Positions 8,983 to 17,275 of a stretch of DNA of 64,000 nt are shown here, one piece after another (positions within the stretch are counted from its first letter, which is position 1; the number at the start of each line of letters is the position of its first letter). Made by a program: the position numbers and the translations under genes. The notes under the pieces are model-generated. The model made no database searches. It saw only the letters and a program-made list of their open reading frames with translations, and was not told the DNA's origin. Origin of the DNA: Weeksellaceae bacterium (GTDB lineage Bacteria > Bacteroidota > Bacteroidia > Flavobacteriales > Weeksellaceae); assembly GCA_022013695.1 (NCBI GenBank), contig JAKLPS010000012.1, forward strand, positions 1 to 64,000, in the 5' to 3' direction.

Positions 8983-10208
8983 AATGGGCAGAAGGGATAG
9001 ATAAGCTGGGAATGGGGCTTTACATCGCGCTTTGCATTTTTGCAATTGCTAATATTAATAGTGTGGATGCCAAACTTGGGAGCAAGCAGTTGATGTTCTT
9101 CGGAATCTCTCTGTTTGTTGGGCTCATTATATTTTTAATGAGAACCAAATTCTTCGAAAATATGTCGGCGGTTATTTATGTTGGCGGTGTGCTTTTGCTG
9201 ATTGGTCTATTTCCATTCGGGACAGAAATTTTGGGTCAAAGGAACTGGTACAAATTCGGTGGATTCACGATGCAGCCTGTAGAATTTGCCAAAATCGGAA
9301 CGGCATTGATGCTTGCCAACTACGTTTCGAATCCTGATTTTAATATCAATAATAACAAGAAATTATACACGGCGTTGGGCATTGTGGCAATTCCCGGTGT
9401 AGTGGTTTTGCTGATTCCCGATATTGGTTCATTGTTGGTGTTTTTTGCTTTCCTGATCGCGCTTTACCGAGAAGGACTTTCAGGCTGGCTATTTGCAATT
9501 ATTTCTATTTTAGCCCTTGTTTTTCTGGTTTCTATTGCGATTAATCCTTTATATGTTACGATTGCCATTCTTATCCTTGCGGGGATCTATGTTTTTTTTA
9601 ATTTTTATAAGGTTCAAGGAAATCTGATGCTCATCATCGGGATTGTTTTTACAGTTGGGCTTCTGAGTGGATTATCCTATTCTTCCAATTACGTTCTTTC
9701 CAAAATGCCAAAGCATCAGCGCGAGCGGATTGAAGTTTTGTACAAAGGCGAAAAGGCCTTCCGAGACACTTCGGGCTATAATTTACTGTATTCGAAAACG
9801 GCAATTGGCTCCGGCGGACTGACGGGAAAGGGCTACAAGCAAGGTTCCGTGACGCAAGGCAAATTTGTGCCAGAGCAGGAGACGGATTATATATTCTGCA
9901 CGGTTGGCGAAGAATGGGGTTTTGTGGGAAGCACCATTTTGATTCTTTGTTACTCGGTTTTTATTGGGAGGATTTATTATCTGGCCGAGAAGCAGAAATC
10001 TACATTCAATCGTGTTTTTGGATATTGCTTTGCCTCGATTCTGCTGATCCATTTTGCCATTAATCTTGGAATGGTTTTGGGTCTTTTTCCGACGGTTGGG
10101 ATTCCGCTGCCGTTTTTCAGTTACGGTGGTAGTTCGCTTTTGGCATTTTCGATCATGACTTTTATTTTCTTCAAACTCAATTATGCAGACAGAAACAGCC
10201 TCGTCTGA
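8979..10208 (+). CDS. rodA: peptidoglycan glycosyltransferase RodA (SEDS family)
   Basis: RodA polymerises lipid II into glycan strands in the elongasome. The 409-residue protein has about ten hydrophobic segments. It also has the SEDS features FGGFTMQPVEFAKIG near residue 90, a large loop with KGYKQGSVTQGKFVPEQETDYIF split by Gly and Pro residues, and the late FFSYGGSSLLAF motif. It starts in ATGA overlap with mrdA, the usual SEDS-bPBP pairing, and is the last gene of the operon. Confidence 0.95.
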   Translation: MKWAEGIDKLGMGLYIALCIFAIANINSVDAKLGSKQLMFFGISLFVGLIIFLMRTKFFENMSAVIYVGGVLLLIGLFPFGTEILGQRNWYKFGGFTMQPVEFAKIGTALMLANYVSNPDFNINNNKKLYTALGIVAIPGVVVLLIPDIGSLLVFFAFLIALYREGLSGWLFAIISILALVFLVSIAINPLYVTIAILILAGIYVFFNFYKVQGNLMLIIGIVFTVGLLSGLSYSSNYVLSKMPKHQRERIEVLYKGEKAFRDTSGYNLLYSKTAIGSGGLTGKGYKQGSVTQGKFVPEQETDYIFCTVGEEWGFVGSTILILCYSVFIGRIYYLAEKQKSTFNRVFGYCFASILLIHFAINLGMVLGLFPTVGIPLPFFSYGGSSLLAFSIMTFIFFKLNYADRNSLV

Positions 10209-10223
10209 GCGAAGCTGTTTTTT
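10193..10223 (+). terminator. terminator at the end of rodA
   Basis: AAACAGC at 10193-10199 pairs with GCTGTTT at 10214-10220 and is followed by TTT, giving a hairpin with a T tract. The hairpin includes the rodA stop codon, so it would end the cell-shape operon. Confidence 0.6.
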
Positions 10224-10290
10224 GAATATCATATCATAAAAGAAATTTTTGAGAGTATTTTCAATCTGCGGTTTGCTGGGGAGAAAGGTG

Positions 10291-11664
10291 TCAATTCTTT
10301 ACCAAAACCAAATAGTCCCATGGTTTCAGGGTCAAACTGGTCTTTTGAGAATCAATTTGATAGATTTTCCCCGTGAATAGGTCTTTATAATCGCCCTTAT
10401 AATATTTGGTGTCCAGATTCGTAGGCAGAGTTTGATCGGAAAAATTGAAAATGGAAAGGACGGCATCGTTATTCTTTTCGCGGTAGAAAGTAATGACCTT
10501 ATTCATTTGATTATTGGTCACGCGGATCATCTCTCCGCCCCAGTGTCCGTTCCAAAGTGCTTGATTTTTATGTTTCAGATCAAATAATTTCTGATACATT
10601 CCGTAGTATTTGCTTTCTTTCCAGACGATGGGGTCTTTATCAAAAAACTTAAGACTATAATCCAAACCGGCTTCCTGACCATTATAAACAAGCGGCATCC
10701 CGTTGACAACCGAGGCAAAAACCATAGCGGTTTCCAGACCTTTTCCGAAATTCTTCTGCGGCGTTCCGTTCCAGGAATTCATATCGTGATTGTCCACAAA
10801 GGTCATTCGGTAGGCGTCTTTTGGAAAAGTATTCACGTCGTGCGCCAAATATTCTACAAGGCCGGCAATTCCTTTATTTCCCGTAGTAGCATCTTTCATT
10901 TTGTCAAATAAGCTCCATGAGTAGCTCATATCAAATGCGTGCTTCATCAGATCGCGGGATTCCCACTCTGCCAACATAAATACCGGTTTTATACGATCCA
11001 ATTCTTCTCGCGCATTTTCCCAAAAATCAAGGGGAATAAAACCGGCAGCATCGGCACGATAACCGTCGATGTTGGTTTCCTTGATCCAATATTTCAGAGA
11101 TTCTGTCATATATTGCCGCAGATCGGGATTGTCATAATCGAAATCTATGACATCGTCCCAATCGTACCACGGCGTTGGTTGGAAGTTGCCCTCCCGGGTT
11201 TTCGTGTACCAATCCGGATGCTGTTTGGCGAGCGGATTGTCCCAGGCGGAGTGATTTCCCACCCAGTCGATGATCACGTACATTCCCATCGAATGGATTT
11301 TATTTACCAGATTTTTAAAATCTGCCAAGGTTCCAAATTCCGGATTCACGGCTCTGAAATCCTTCACAGAATAATAGCTGCCCAGACTTCCTTTTCTGTT
11401 TTGCTCGCCAATAGGATGGATGGGCATTAGCCAGATAATATCGATGCCCAGCTTTTTGATCCGTGGTAGATCGTTTTCGAAAGCTTTGAAGGTGCCTTCT
11501 TTGCTGTATTGCCGGATGTTGACTTCGTAGATGGTGGCGTTCTTGCTCCATTCGGGGTGTTTCAGTTCTACGTAAGGCTTTGGCTGATAGCGCGGATCTT
11601 TGGTTTGAGAGAATGCCCATAGAGGCATCATCAGAAATAATAGAACATATTTGATAGAATTCAT
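10291..11664 (-). CDS. secreted alpha-amylase family protein (GH13)
   Basis: This is an exported alpha-glucan hydrolase of glycoside hydrolase family 13. The 457-residue protein starts with a signal peptide (about residues 1-19, ending AFSQ). All four GH13 regions are visible: IIDWVGNH (D133, H138), GYRADAAGF with nucleophile D205, MLAEWES with acid/base E233, and FVDNHD (H293, D294). A short C-terminal beta domain follows. It is not next to susC/susD genes, so it is not part of a classical polysaccharide utilisation locus here. The exact substrate (starch, maltodextrin, other) is not determined. Confidence 0.9.
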   Translation of the reverse strand: MNSIKYVLLFLMMPLWAFSQTKDPRYQPKPYVELKHPEWSKNATIYEVNIRQYSKEGTFKAFENDLPRIKKLGIDIIWLMPIHPIGEQNRKGSLGSYYSVKDFRAVNPEFGTLADFKNLVNKIHSMGMYVIIDWVGNHSAWDNPLAKQHPDWYTKTREGNFQPTPWYDWDDVIDFDYDNPDLRQYMTESLKYWIKETNIDGYRADAAGFIPLDFWENAREELDRIKPVFMLAEWESRDLMKHAFDMSYSWSLFDKMKDATTGNKGIAGLVEYLAHDVNTFPKDAYRMTFVDNHDMNSWNGTPQKNFGKGLETAMVFASVVNGMPLVYNGQEAGLDYSLKFFDKDPIVWKESKYYGMYQKLFDLKHKNQALWNGHWGGEMIRVTNNQMNKVITFYREKNNDAVLSIFNFSDQTLPTNLDTKYYKGDYKDLFTGKIYQIDSQKTSLTLKPWDYLVLVKN

Positions 11665-11813
11665 AAGGTGGATATATTTTTCTAAAATTAAAAATAGTTT
11701 TTGGTTTATTTTTAATTTTCGGTTAGAAAAATAAGCGGACCGACAATTGATGAGGGAACTGTATCAATTTAGCTCAAAAAAAGCGACCCAAAAATGTTCT
11801 GGATCGCTTGTGA

Positions 11814-12218
11814 TTATTTGTTGATGGTCATTATTGTTTCTTCTGAAACTTTATATTCTCCCTTTTGATAGACTTCTTTGTTAACAAGTTGAATTTCGTA
11901 TGTGTAAATACCTTTGGGGAGATTATAGGTGCATTCTTTGGAGTCTTTTTGGATTACCAATTCTTTTTTGATATCATCGTCCTCTATCTTCGCTATCAGT
12001 AAAACGGTAATTTTGTCATCCATTTTATTTTTGAACCAAAAACTATCGACCGTTTTCGCATTAGGATCCACCACTTTTCCATTTCCTCTGATGGCAGAAA
12101 AACCTTGGATTAAAATATTACCAATGGCGAGACCTTTGTCTATGCCGGTATTTTGCGATTTGAAAAAGAGCGGCGTGAGTAGCAAAAAAGCAATTGATAG
12201 ATAATTGCTTTTTTTCAT
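11814..12218 (-). CDS. small exported protein of unknown function
   Basis: The 134-residue product has an N-terminal signal peptide (MKKSNYLSIAFLLLTPLFFK, then SQ). The mature part is about 110 residues, predicted to be mainly beta, with alternating charged and hydrophobic residues (ITVLLIAKIEDDD, IYTYEIQLVNKEVYQKGEYK). I recognise no domain with confidence. The second half, which ends each strand with a charged turn, resembles a small immunoglobulin-like or transthyretin-like fold, but that is a guess. Confidence 0.7.
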   Translation of the reverse strand: MKKSNYLSIAFLLLTPLFFKSQNTGIDKGLAIGNILIQGFSAIRGNGKVVDPNAKTVDSFWFKNKMDDKITVLLIAKIEDDDIKKELVIQKDSKECTYNLPKGIYTYEIQLVNKEVYQKGEYKVSEETIMTINK

Positions 12219-12250
12219 TTGATTTTTTTTTAATTAGTTGAACAGTTATT

Positions 12251-12281
12251 AAAGACCTTTCTATTTTATGGAAAGGTCTTT
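12251..12281 (-). terminator. bidirectional hairpin terminator
   Basis: AAAGACCTTTC at 12251-12261 is perfectly complementary to GAAAGGTCTTT at 12271-12281 with a 9-base loop. It overlaps the stop codon of the small membrane ORF on the minus strand and precedes the 12218 gene. It lacks a long T tract on the minus strand. Confidence 0.55.
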
Positions 12282-12425
12282 ATTGGTTTTGCTATGGTTT
12301 TTTTCTATTGCAAAATACAAAATAGTTCCCAAAAATGGCAAGCATAGACATACTATTACCCATAAAACCTTAAGTTTAGTAGGCAACTCGCTACTTAAAA
12401 TCTTAACAAGCGTATAAATATACAC
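12261..12425 (-). CDS. small membrane protein with a PLDc_N-like segment
   Basis: On the minus strand an open frame ends with TAG at 12261-12263. It reads a first hydrophobic segment (FLLIIVYIYTLVKILSSE), then KLKVLWVIVCLCLPFLGTI and LYFAIEKN. The pattern of two membrane helices with LW...LPFLGtilYf and a charged tail is that of the PLDc_N (phospholipase D nuclease N-terminal) small membrane proteins common in Bacteroidota. No ATG lies in frame: GTG at 12423-12425 gives 54 residues, but the family's first helix begins upstream of it, and the frame stays open to about 12480. The gene may use an unusual start or be 5'-damaged. Confidence 0.5.
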   Translation of the reverse strand: MYIYTLVKILSSELPTKLKVLWVIVCLCLPFLGTILYFAIEKNHSKTNKDLSIK

Positions 12426-12494
12426 TATGATTAATAAGAAGGTAGTACGTAATAAAGTAGATCTCTCATATTTAATGTGTTTAATAATGCAAAA

Positions 12495-12881
12495 TTATAA
12501 TCCGAATGCCTCCAATGCACAATTATATAAGCAAAGTACAACACCAAAGTCGGTTGGCTTATTCTCGCAGTTTTTTGCGCAAGGCGGTACTTTGGCTTCT
12601 ACATCTGTAGCTCCGGCTTGTATATATTGGTCATAAATTGTTTTTGAAGCCTCAATGGAAACCATTTTTTTTGTTTTATCAAAGATAATTGTAAAACCCG
12701 GATGATCCGTTATAACATAAAAATCTGCTGGAGATTTAATATAGCCCTCCTTAGAATACTCTGATTTCATAGCAGTGGGAACAGGGATTGAATATAACTT
12801 TTCCTGTTTCGTTACTTGTCCAAATGCAAAAGTACCCCAGACAATTACCAATAAAGATACGAATTTAAATAAATTTTTCAT
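12495..12881 (-). CDS. small exported cysteine-containing protein, unknown function
   Basis: The 128-residue product has a signal peptide (about residues 1-21, ending FAFGQ). Its mature part ends in a cluster of four cysteines (PPCAKNCENK, then CLYNC), which suggests two disulphides or a metal site at the C-terminus. I do not recognise the family. It lies between the PLDc_N-like ORF and an XRE regulator that is transcribed the other way. Small exported proteins with a C-terminal Cys cluster can be toxins or bacteriocin-like, but nothing here proves that. Confidence 0.65.
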   Translation of the reverse strand: MKNLFKFVSLLVIVWGTFAFGQVTKQEKLYSIPVPTAMKSEYSKEGYIKSPADFYVITDHPGFTIIFDKTKKMVSIEASKTIYDQYIQAGATDVEAKVPPCAKNCENKPTDFGVVLCLYNCALEAFGL

Positions 12882-12996
12882 TTTTTAAAAATTTTTTGGT
12901 GTTAATAAGAATTTTTTTTACACATTTTTGTTTTCCGGATAACAATAGTAAAACTACGACGATTTCATTTTAGTGATTAACAAAATACTGCTAAAA

Positions 12997-13362
12997 ATGA
13001 GCATCGGAAGCAAAGTGAAAAAACATAGAGAATCTAAAGGCTGGTCTCAGGAAGATCTTGCGTACCGTTTGAATGTTGCACAAACAACAATATCCAGCAT
13101 AGAGTCTGACAAAAGCGTTCCCAATTCTATTCTACTTAATAATATAGCAAAGGAATTGGAGGTTGATATTAGGGATTTGTTAGAAGACTCCAAAACTCAA
13201 ATCAATAATATCGAAAAAAACGAAGGGGTCATCAGTTTTGACTTCAGCACCATCAATATGTTGTCTGAGAAAGTAATTGAGCAATATGAAAAAAGATGCG
13301 TCCAATACGAAGCTATCATCAAAAATCTGGAAGAACAATTACAATATTGGAAAAAGAAATAA
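12997..13362 (+). CDS. XRE-family transcriptional regulator
   Basis: This 121-residue protein has an N-terminal Cro/C1-type helix-turn-helix (about residues 4-60: IGSKVKKHRESKGWSQEDLA with AQTTISSIESDKSVPN). A short linker and a C-terminal amphipathic helix (about 85-120, KVIEQYEKRCVQYEAIIKNL) probably form a dimerising coiled coil. A GTG at 12973 would add eight residues, but the ATG at 12997 fits the HTH start. It is divergent from the small exported protein gene at 12881 and may regulate it; that is inference from position. Confidence 0.85.
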   Translation: MSIGSKVKKHRESKGWSQEDLAYRLNVAQTTISSIESDKSVPNSILLNNIAKELEVDIRDLLEDSKTQINNIEKNEGVISFDFSTINMLSEKVIEQYEKRCVQYEAIIKNLEEQLQYWKKK

Positions 13363-13414
13363 AAATCAATCCAAAATTTTGGTTCTATTTTTTATAAGCT
13401 TCGAGAATCGAAAA

Positions 13415-13447
13415 AGCCCTCTCAAATTTCAAAATTCTGAAAGGGCT
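13415..13447 (-). terminator. terminator for the ABC-F gene
   Basis: AGCCCTCTCA at 13415-13424 pairs with TGAAAGGGCT at 13438-13447 (one mismatch). On the minus strand the hairpin is followed by a short T tract (the AAAAA just before it on the plus strand). It lies 24 bases past the stop of the ABC-F gene. Confidence 0.6.
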
Positions 13448-13470
13448 GTTTGGGAAGTGCCGGTATTATT

Positions 13471-15093
13471 CTACGAATACATTTGCTCCTGCAGTTCTTT
13501 GATCTTTTTATCAGAAAGATATTCGTCGTAGGTCATATCTCTGTCGATGATGCCTTTTGGTGTCAACTCGATGATTCTGTTACAAACGGTTCCCAGCAAT
13601 TCGTGGTCGTGAGAAGACAGAAGGATATTTCCTTTGAAGTTGTTCAAGGAATTATTCAAAGTTGTGATGCTTTCCAAATCTAAGTGGTTGGTAGGCTCGT
13701 CCAGCAGCAGAACATTCGCTTTCTGAAGCATCATTCTGCTGAACATGCATCTCATCTTTTCTCCTCCAGAGAGGACTTTGCAAGATTTCAGTGCTTCGTC
13801 TCCGGAGAAAAGCATTCTTCCCAAGAAACCTCTCATAAATTCCTCGTGACGCTCCTCATCATTTTTTGTAAACTGTCTCAGCCAATCTACCAGATTGATA
13901 TCTTCTTGGAAGAAAGGCGTATTATCCAACGGCATATATGACTGATTGGTAGTGACTCCCCAAGCGACATTTCCTTTGTCGGCGGGAATATTTCCGGCTA
14001 ATATTTCGAAAAATTCTGTAATCGCCAGAGAGTTTCTCGAGATTACCGCAACTTTGTCGCCTTTTTTAAGGTTAAGGTTGATGTTGGAGAATAGCAGTTC
14101 ACCGTCTTTGGTTTTTTCAAGAGCTTTCACGTCCAATATTTGATCGCCCACTTCTCTTTCTGTTTCAAAAATAATTGCCGGATATCTTCTGGAAGATGGT
14201 TTGATATCATCGATGTTCAGCTTGTCGATCATTTTTTTGCGGGCAGTTGCTTGCTTGGCTTTGGCCACGTTGGAGCTAAATCTGGCGATGAAATCCTGCA
14301 ATTCTTTTTTCTTGTCTTCGGCTTTTTTATTGGCTTGATTTCGTTGTCTCGTAGCCAATTGCGAAGCCTGATACCAGAAGGAATAATTGCCCGTGTAAAG
14401 ATTAAGCTTGCTATAATCCAAGTCGCCAATGTGCGTACAAACGGTGTCTAGAAAGTGACGGTCGTGAGAAACAACGATGACTGTGTTTTCATAATCTGCC
14501 AAGAAGTCCTCTAGCCACGCAATAGTTGCGATGTCCAAATCATTGGTAGGCTCATCCAGAATCAATACATCAGGATTTCCGAATAATGCCTGGGCAAGAA
14601 GCACTCTTACTTTGTCTTTATTCTCCAGTTCGCCCATTAATTGATAATGCATATCTTCGGAGATGCCAACATTTGAAAGCAGTGTTTGAGCATCAGCTTC
14701 TGAGTTCCAACCGCCCATTTCATCATAGATCACGCCGAGTTCTCCGGCTTTGATGCCGTCTTCGTCGGAGAAATCTTCTTTGGCGTAGAGGGCGTCCATT
14801 TCTTCCTTTATATCGAACAGCATTTTGTTACCTCTAAGAATGGTTTCCAGAACGGTGAAGTTGTCATAAGCAAAGTGATCCTGCTCTAGGACAGACATTC
14901 TCTTTCCATTTTCCAGGGAAACTTGTCCCGAGGTTGGGTCTTGTTTCCCGCTTAATATTTTTAGGAAAGTGGACTTTCCGGCGCCGTTGGCCCCGATGAT
15001 GCCGTAGCAGTTTCCTTTGGTAAATTTTATATTGACTTCATCAAAAAGCACCCGTTTTCCGAACTGTAATGACAAGTTAGATACTGTTAACAT
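13471..15093 (-). CDS. ABC-F family ATPase (ribosome-associated type)
   Basis: ABC-F proteins have two fused ATP-binding cassettes and no membrane domain, and many act on the ribosome. The 540-residue protein has a good first cassette (Walker A GANGAGKS near residue 36, Walker B VLILDEPTND near 180), a charged interdomain linker (QRNQANKKAEDKKKELQDFI, about 240-290) and a second cassette with LSGGEKMR and VLLLDEPTNHLD. The second Walker A is degenerate: the position reads VAVISRNSLAITEF with no GKS/T. It resembles the YbiT/Uup side of the family; a resistance role is not supported. Confidence 0.9.
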   Translation of the reverse strand: MLTVSNLSLQFGKRVLFDEVNIKFTKGNCYGIIGANGAGKSTFLKILSGKQDPTSGQVSLENGKRMSVLEQDHFAYDNFTVLETILRGNKMLFDIKEEMDALYAKEDFSDEDGIKAGELGVIYDEMGGWNSEADAQTLLSNVGISEDMHYQLMGELENKDKVRVLLAQALFGNPDVLILDEPTNDLDIATIAWLEDFLADYENTVIVVSHDRHFLDTVCTHIGDLDYSKLNLYTGNYSFWYQASQLATRQRNQANKKAEDKKKELQDFIARFSSNVAKAKQATARKKMIDKLNIDDIKPSSRRYPAIIFETEREVGDQILDVKALEKTKDGELLFSNINLNLKKGDKVAVISRNSLAITEFFEILAGNIPADKGNVAWGVTTNQSYMPLDNTPFFQEDINLVDWLRQFTKNDEERHEEFMRGFLGRMLFSGDEALKSCKVLSGGEKMRCMFSRMMLQKANVLLLDEPTNHLDLESITTLNNSLNNFKGNILLSSHDHELLGTVCNRIIELTPKGIIDRDMTYDEYLSDKKIKELQEQMYS

Positions 15094-15171
15094 ATAGTTT
15101 TGTAAATTTGCGCAAAATTACGAAAATAAGTTGGGATGATAAATGGCACCTTCTTATAATAATTTAACACA

Positions 15172-15630
15172 ATGAAAATCGAAAAAACCGTAAATATCTT
15201 TAACAAAAGAGCCCGCTTCGAGTACGAATTATTAGATGAATATGAAGCCGGAATTGTTTTGACAGGTACAGAAATAAAATCCCTTAGATCATCGAAAGCC
15301 TCAATCACAGAAAGCTTTTGCCAGTTTATAGATAATGAACTTTATGTGGTTAATATGATGATAGATGAGTACAAATTAGGAACTTTTTACAATCATAAAA
15401 CAAAAAGGGAACGGAAGTTGCTAATGCATAAATACGAATTGCAAAAACTTAAAAAAAAGTTAAACGATATTGGCAATACGATAATCCCCCTAAAGCTTTA
15501 TATAAATGATCAAGGTAAAGCAAAGCTGTTAATATCATTGGCTAAGGGCAAAAAACTGTTTGACAAACGAGAAGCGATCAAAGACCGAGAGAATAAAGTC
15601 AATATCCAGAGGATATTAAAGAAAAGTTAA
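15172..15630 (+). CDS. smpB: SsrA-binding protein
   Basis: SmpB binds tmRNA and brings it to stalled ribosomes for trans-translation. The 152-residue protein has the conserved N-terminal NKRARFEYELLDEYEAGIVL segment followed by TGTEIKSLR, and the C-terminal KGKKLFDKREAIKDRE tail that enters the mRNA channel. It is a single gene divergent from the ABC-F gene. Its partner tmRNA gene was not seen in this window. Confidence 0.96.
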   Translation: MKIEKTVNIFNKRARFEYELLDEYEAGIVLTGTEIKSLRSSKASITESFCQFIDNELYVVNMMIDEYKLGTFYNHKTKRERKLLMHKYELQKLKKKLNDIGNTIIPLKLYINDQGKAKLLISLAKGKKLFDKREAIKDRENKVNIQRILKKS

Positions 15631-15636
15631 AAAAAC

Positions 15637-15668
15637 TTTGTTTATAAAGAAAAATTATATTTATTTTG
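15637..15668 (+). promoter_or_regulatory. putative ompA-type gene promoter
   Basis: TTTG at 15637-15640 and TATTTTG at 15662-15668 are spaced 21 bases apart, close to the Bacteroidota -33/-7 arrangement (the -7 box is one T short of TAnnTTTG). The porin ATG follows 30 bases later. Confidence 0.5.
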
Positions 15669-15697
15669 CAGTATCAATTATTTAATCATTTAATTCT

Positions 15698-17176
15698 ATG
15701 AAAAATCTAAAATTAGGAATTACAGCTTTGGCACTTACTGTTGCCTCATCTGTTTTTGCGCAGACTACTACCAATCCTTGGGTTATAGGCGTAGGTGCTC
15801 ATGGAGTGAATCACGTTGCTCAAAGAAACAATTTCAGCAATACGTTCTCATTCAACAATTTTAAAGAAAACTTATTCGGAACATCCAAGTATTCAATTAC
15901 ACCGCCACTTTCTAAATTGACAGTTGCTAGAAGCCTTGGAAAAGGTCTTGTTCTCGACTGGCAGACGACTGTTGGTAATGTAGACAACAAAAGATTTGGT
16001 ATGGACAAAGAATTTTTCCTGATGACAGGTCTTGGTGTCCAGTTCAAAGCGGCAGGTCTTCTTTGGGATGAAGAGTCTTGGTTTGACCCATACTTAAGAG
16101 TTGGTGCAAATTACCTTAGACACGACTATACTGATCTAACTTTTCCTCGTACTGATACAAAACCGAGAGGTGGAGGAGTTTATGCGGCCTATGATGAAGA
16201 TGGTAATCTTACCGGAAAAGCAGATCACTTCACAGTTAGTACAGGTGCTGGTATCAATTTCTGGGTTACTAAAAACTTTGGTTTAGGTATTCAAGGTGAT
16301 TACGTTACAACACCAGTTGATAAGTCAAATGTTGCTAACTTTTGGCAAGCTTCTGCGTCTTTATTATTTAGATTCGGAAATACAGACAGAGACAAAGACG
16401 GAATCCCAGACAAAGAAGACGCTTGTCCAGATACCCCAGGCTTACCAGAATTTCAGGGATGTCCTGATACTGATGGAGATGGAGTTCCAGATAAAGACGA
16501 TCAATGTCCAGATGTAGCAGGTCCTAAAGAAAACAATGGTTGTCCTTGGCCAGATACAGACGGCGACGGCGTATTAGACAAAGATGATGCTTGTGTTGAT
16601 GTTGCTGGTCCAGCTGAAAACAAAGGTTGTCCTTGGCCAGATACAGATGGTGACGGCGTATTAGACAAAGATGATGCTTGTCCTACAGTTCCTGGTCTTG
16701 CTCAATATCAAGGTTGTCCTAAACCCGCTGAAGTATATGCTCTTGAAGCAACAGGTGTTCTTACAAACTTATTGTTTGATTTTAACAAATCTACTTTGAG
16801 ACCAGAGTCTGCAGATAAAATTTCTCAAGCTGCTTCTATCTTGAAAGGTTCTACAGATGGAACATTCTTAGTAACTGGTTACACAGATGCTAAAGGTGCT
16901 GAAGCCTACAACTTGAAACTGTCTAGACAGAGAGCTGCATCCGTAGTCGCTGCCCTAGAAGCTCAAGGCGTGAATCCAATGCAGTTGAAATCAACAGGTG
17001 TTGGAGAAAGAGATGCTAAAGTTTCTGAAAAAGCTTCCGATGCTGAAAGACAAGCTGATAGAAAAGTTGTAGTAGAAGCTGTGAATGGCGCTGCTTGGGA
17101 TGCTCTTCAAAAATCAGACCTTCCAGTAGTAGAGAAAAAAGTAGTGAAGAAAAAAGCTACTAAAAGAAGAAAATAA
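15698..17176 (+). CDS. OmpA family outer-membrane protein with thrombospondin type 3 repeats
   Basis: This is an abundant-type outer-membrane protein that ties the outer membrane to peptidoglycan. The 492-residue product has a signal peptide (ends SVFAQ, about residue 22) and an N-terminal beta-barrel of about 200 residues. Four calcium-binding thrombospondin type 3-like repeats follow (DRDKDGIPDKEDACPDTPG and DTDGDGVPDKDDQCPD and two near-identical copies, about 228-345). The OmpA domain comes last (NLLFDFNKSTLRPES, about 360-465), and the protein ends in a Lys-rich tail (KKVVKKKATKRRK). Copies 3 and 4 of the repeat are nearly identical at the DNA level. Confidence 0.92.
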   Translation: MKNLKLGITALALTVASSVFAQTTTNPWVIGVGAHGVNHVAQRNNFSNTFSFNNFKENLFGTSKYSITPPLSKLTVARSLGKGLVLDWQTTVGNVDNKRFGMDKEFFLMTGLGVQFKAAGLLWDEESWFDPYLRVGANYLRHDYTDLTFPRTDTKPRGGGVYAAYDEDGNLTGKADHFTVSTGAGINFWVTKNFGLGIQGDYVTTPVDKSNVANFWQASASLLFRFGNTDRDKDGIPDKEDACPDTPGLPEFQGCPDTDGDGVPDKDDQCPDVAGPKENNGCPWPDTDGDGVLDKDDACVDVAGPAENKGCPWPDTDGDGVLDKDDACPTVPGLAQYQGCPKPAEVYALEATGVLTNLLFDFNKSTLRPESADKISQAASILKGSTDGTFLVTGYTDAKGAEAYNLKLSRQRAASVVAALEAQGVNPMQLKSTGVGERDAKVSEKASDAERQADRKVVVEAVNGAAWDALQKSDLPVVEKKVVKKKATKRRK

Positions 17177-17198
17177 TTAATCATTAATTTCTAAATAT

Positions 17199-17232
17199 AA
17201 ATACCTTCAATTTTATTGGGGGTATTTTTTTT
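17199..17232 (+). terminator. terminator after the OmpA-type gene
   Basis: AAATACC at 17199-17205 pairs with GGTATTT at 17221-17227 and is followed by a run of T. It lies 23 bases after the porin stop codon. Confidence 0.65.
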
Positions 17233-17247
17233 GTTTTCAGTTTTCAT

Positions 17248-17255
17248 TACTTTTG
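17248..17255 (+). promoter_or_regulatory. putative yebC -7 promoter element
   Basis: TACTTTTG is a perfect TAnnTTTG match 20 bases upstream of the yebC ATG at 17276. It lies inside the longer 17216 reading, which argues against that upstream start. No well-spaced -33 TTTG is seen. Confidence 0.45.
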
Positions 17256-17275
17256 TGATAAAATATTTATGTAAA

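Noticed and set aside
12427-12636. 69-residue open frame on the plus strand
   Set aside because: Overlaps the end of the small exported protein gene on the other strand and has no recognisable signal.
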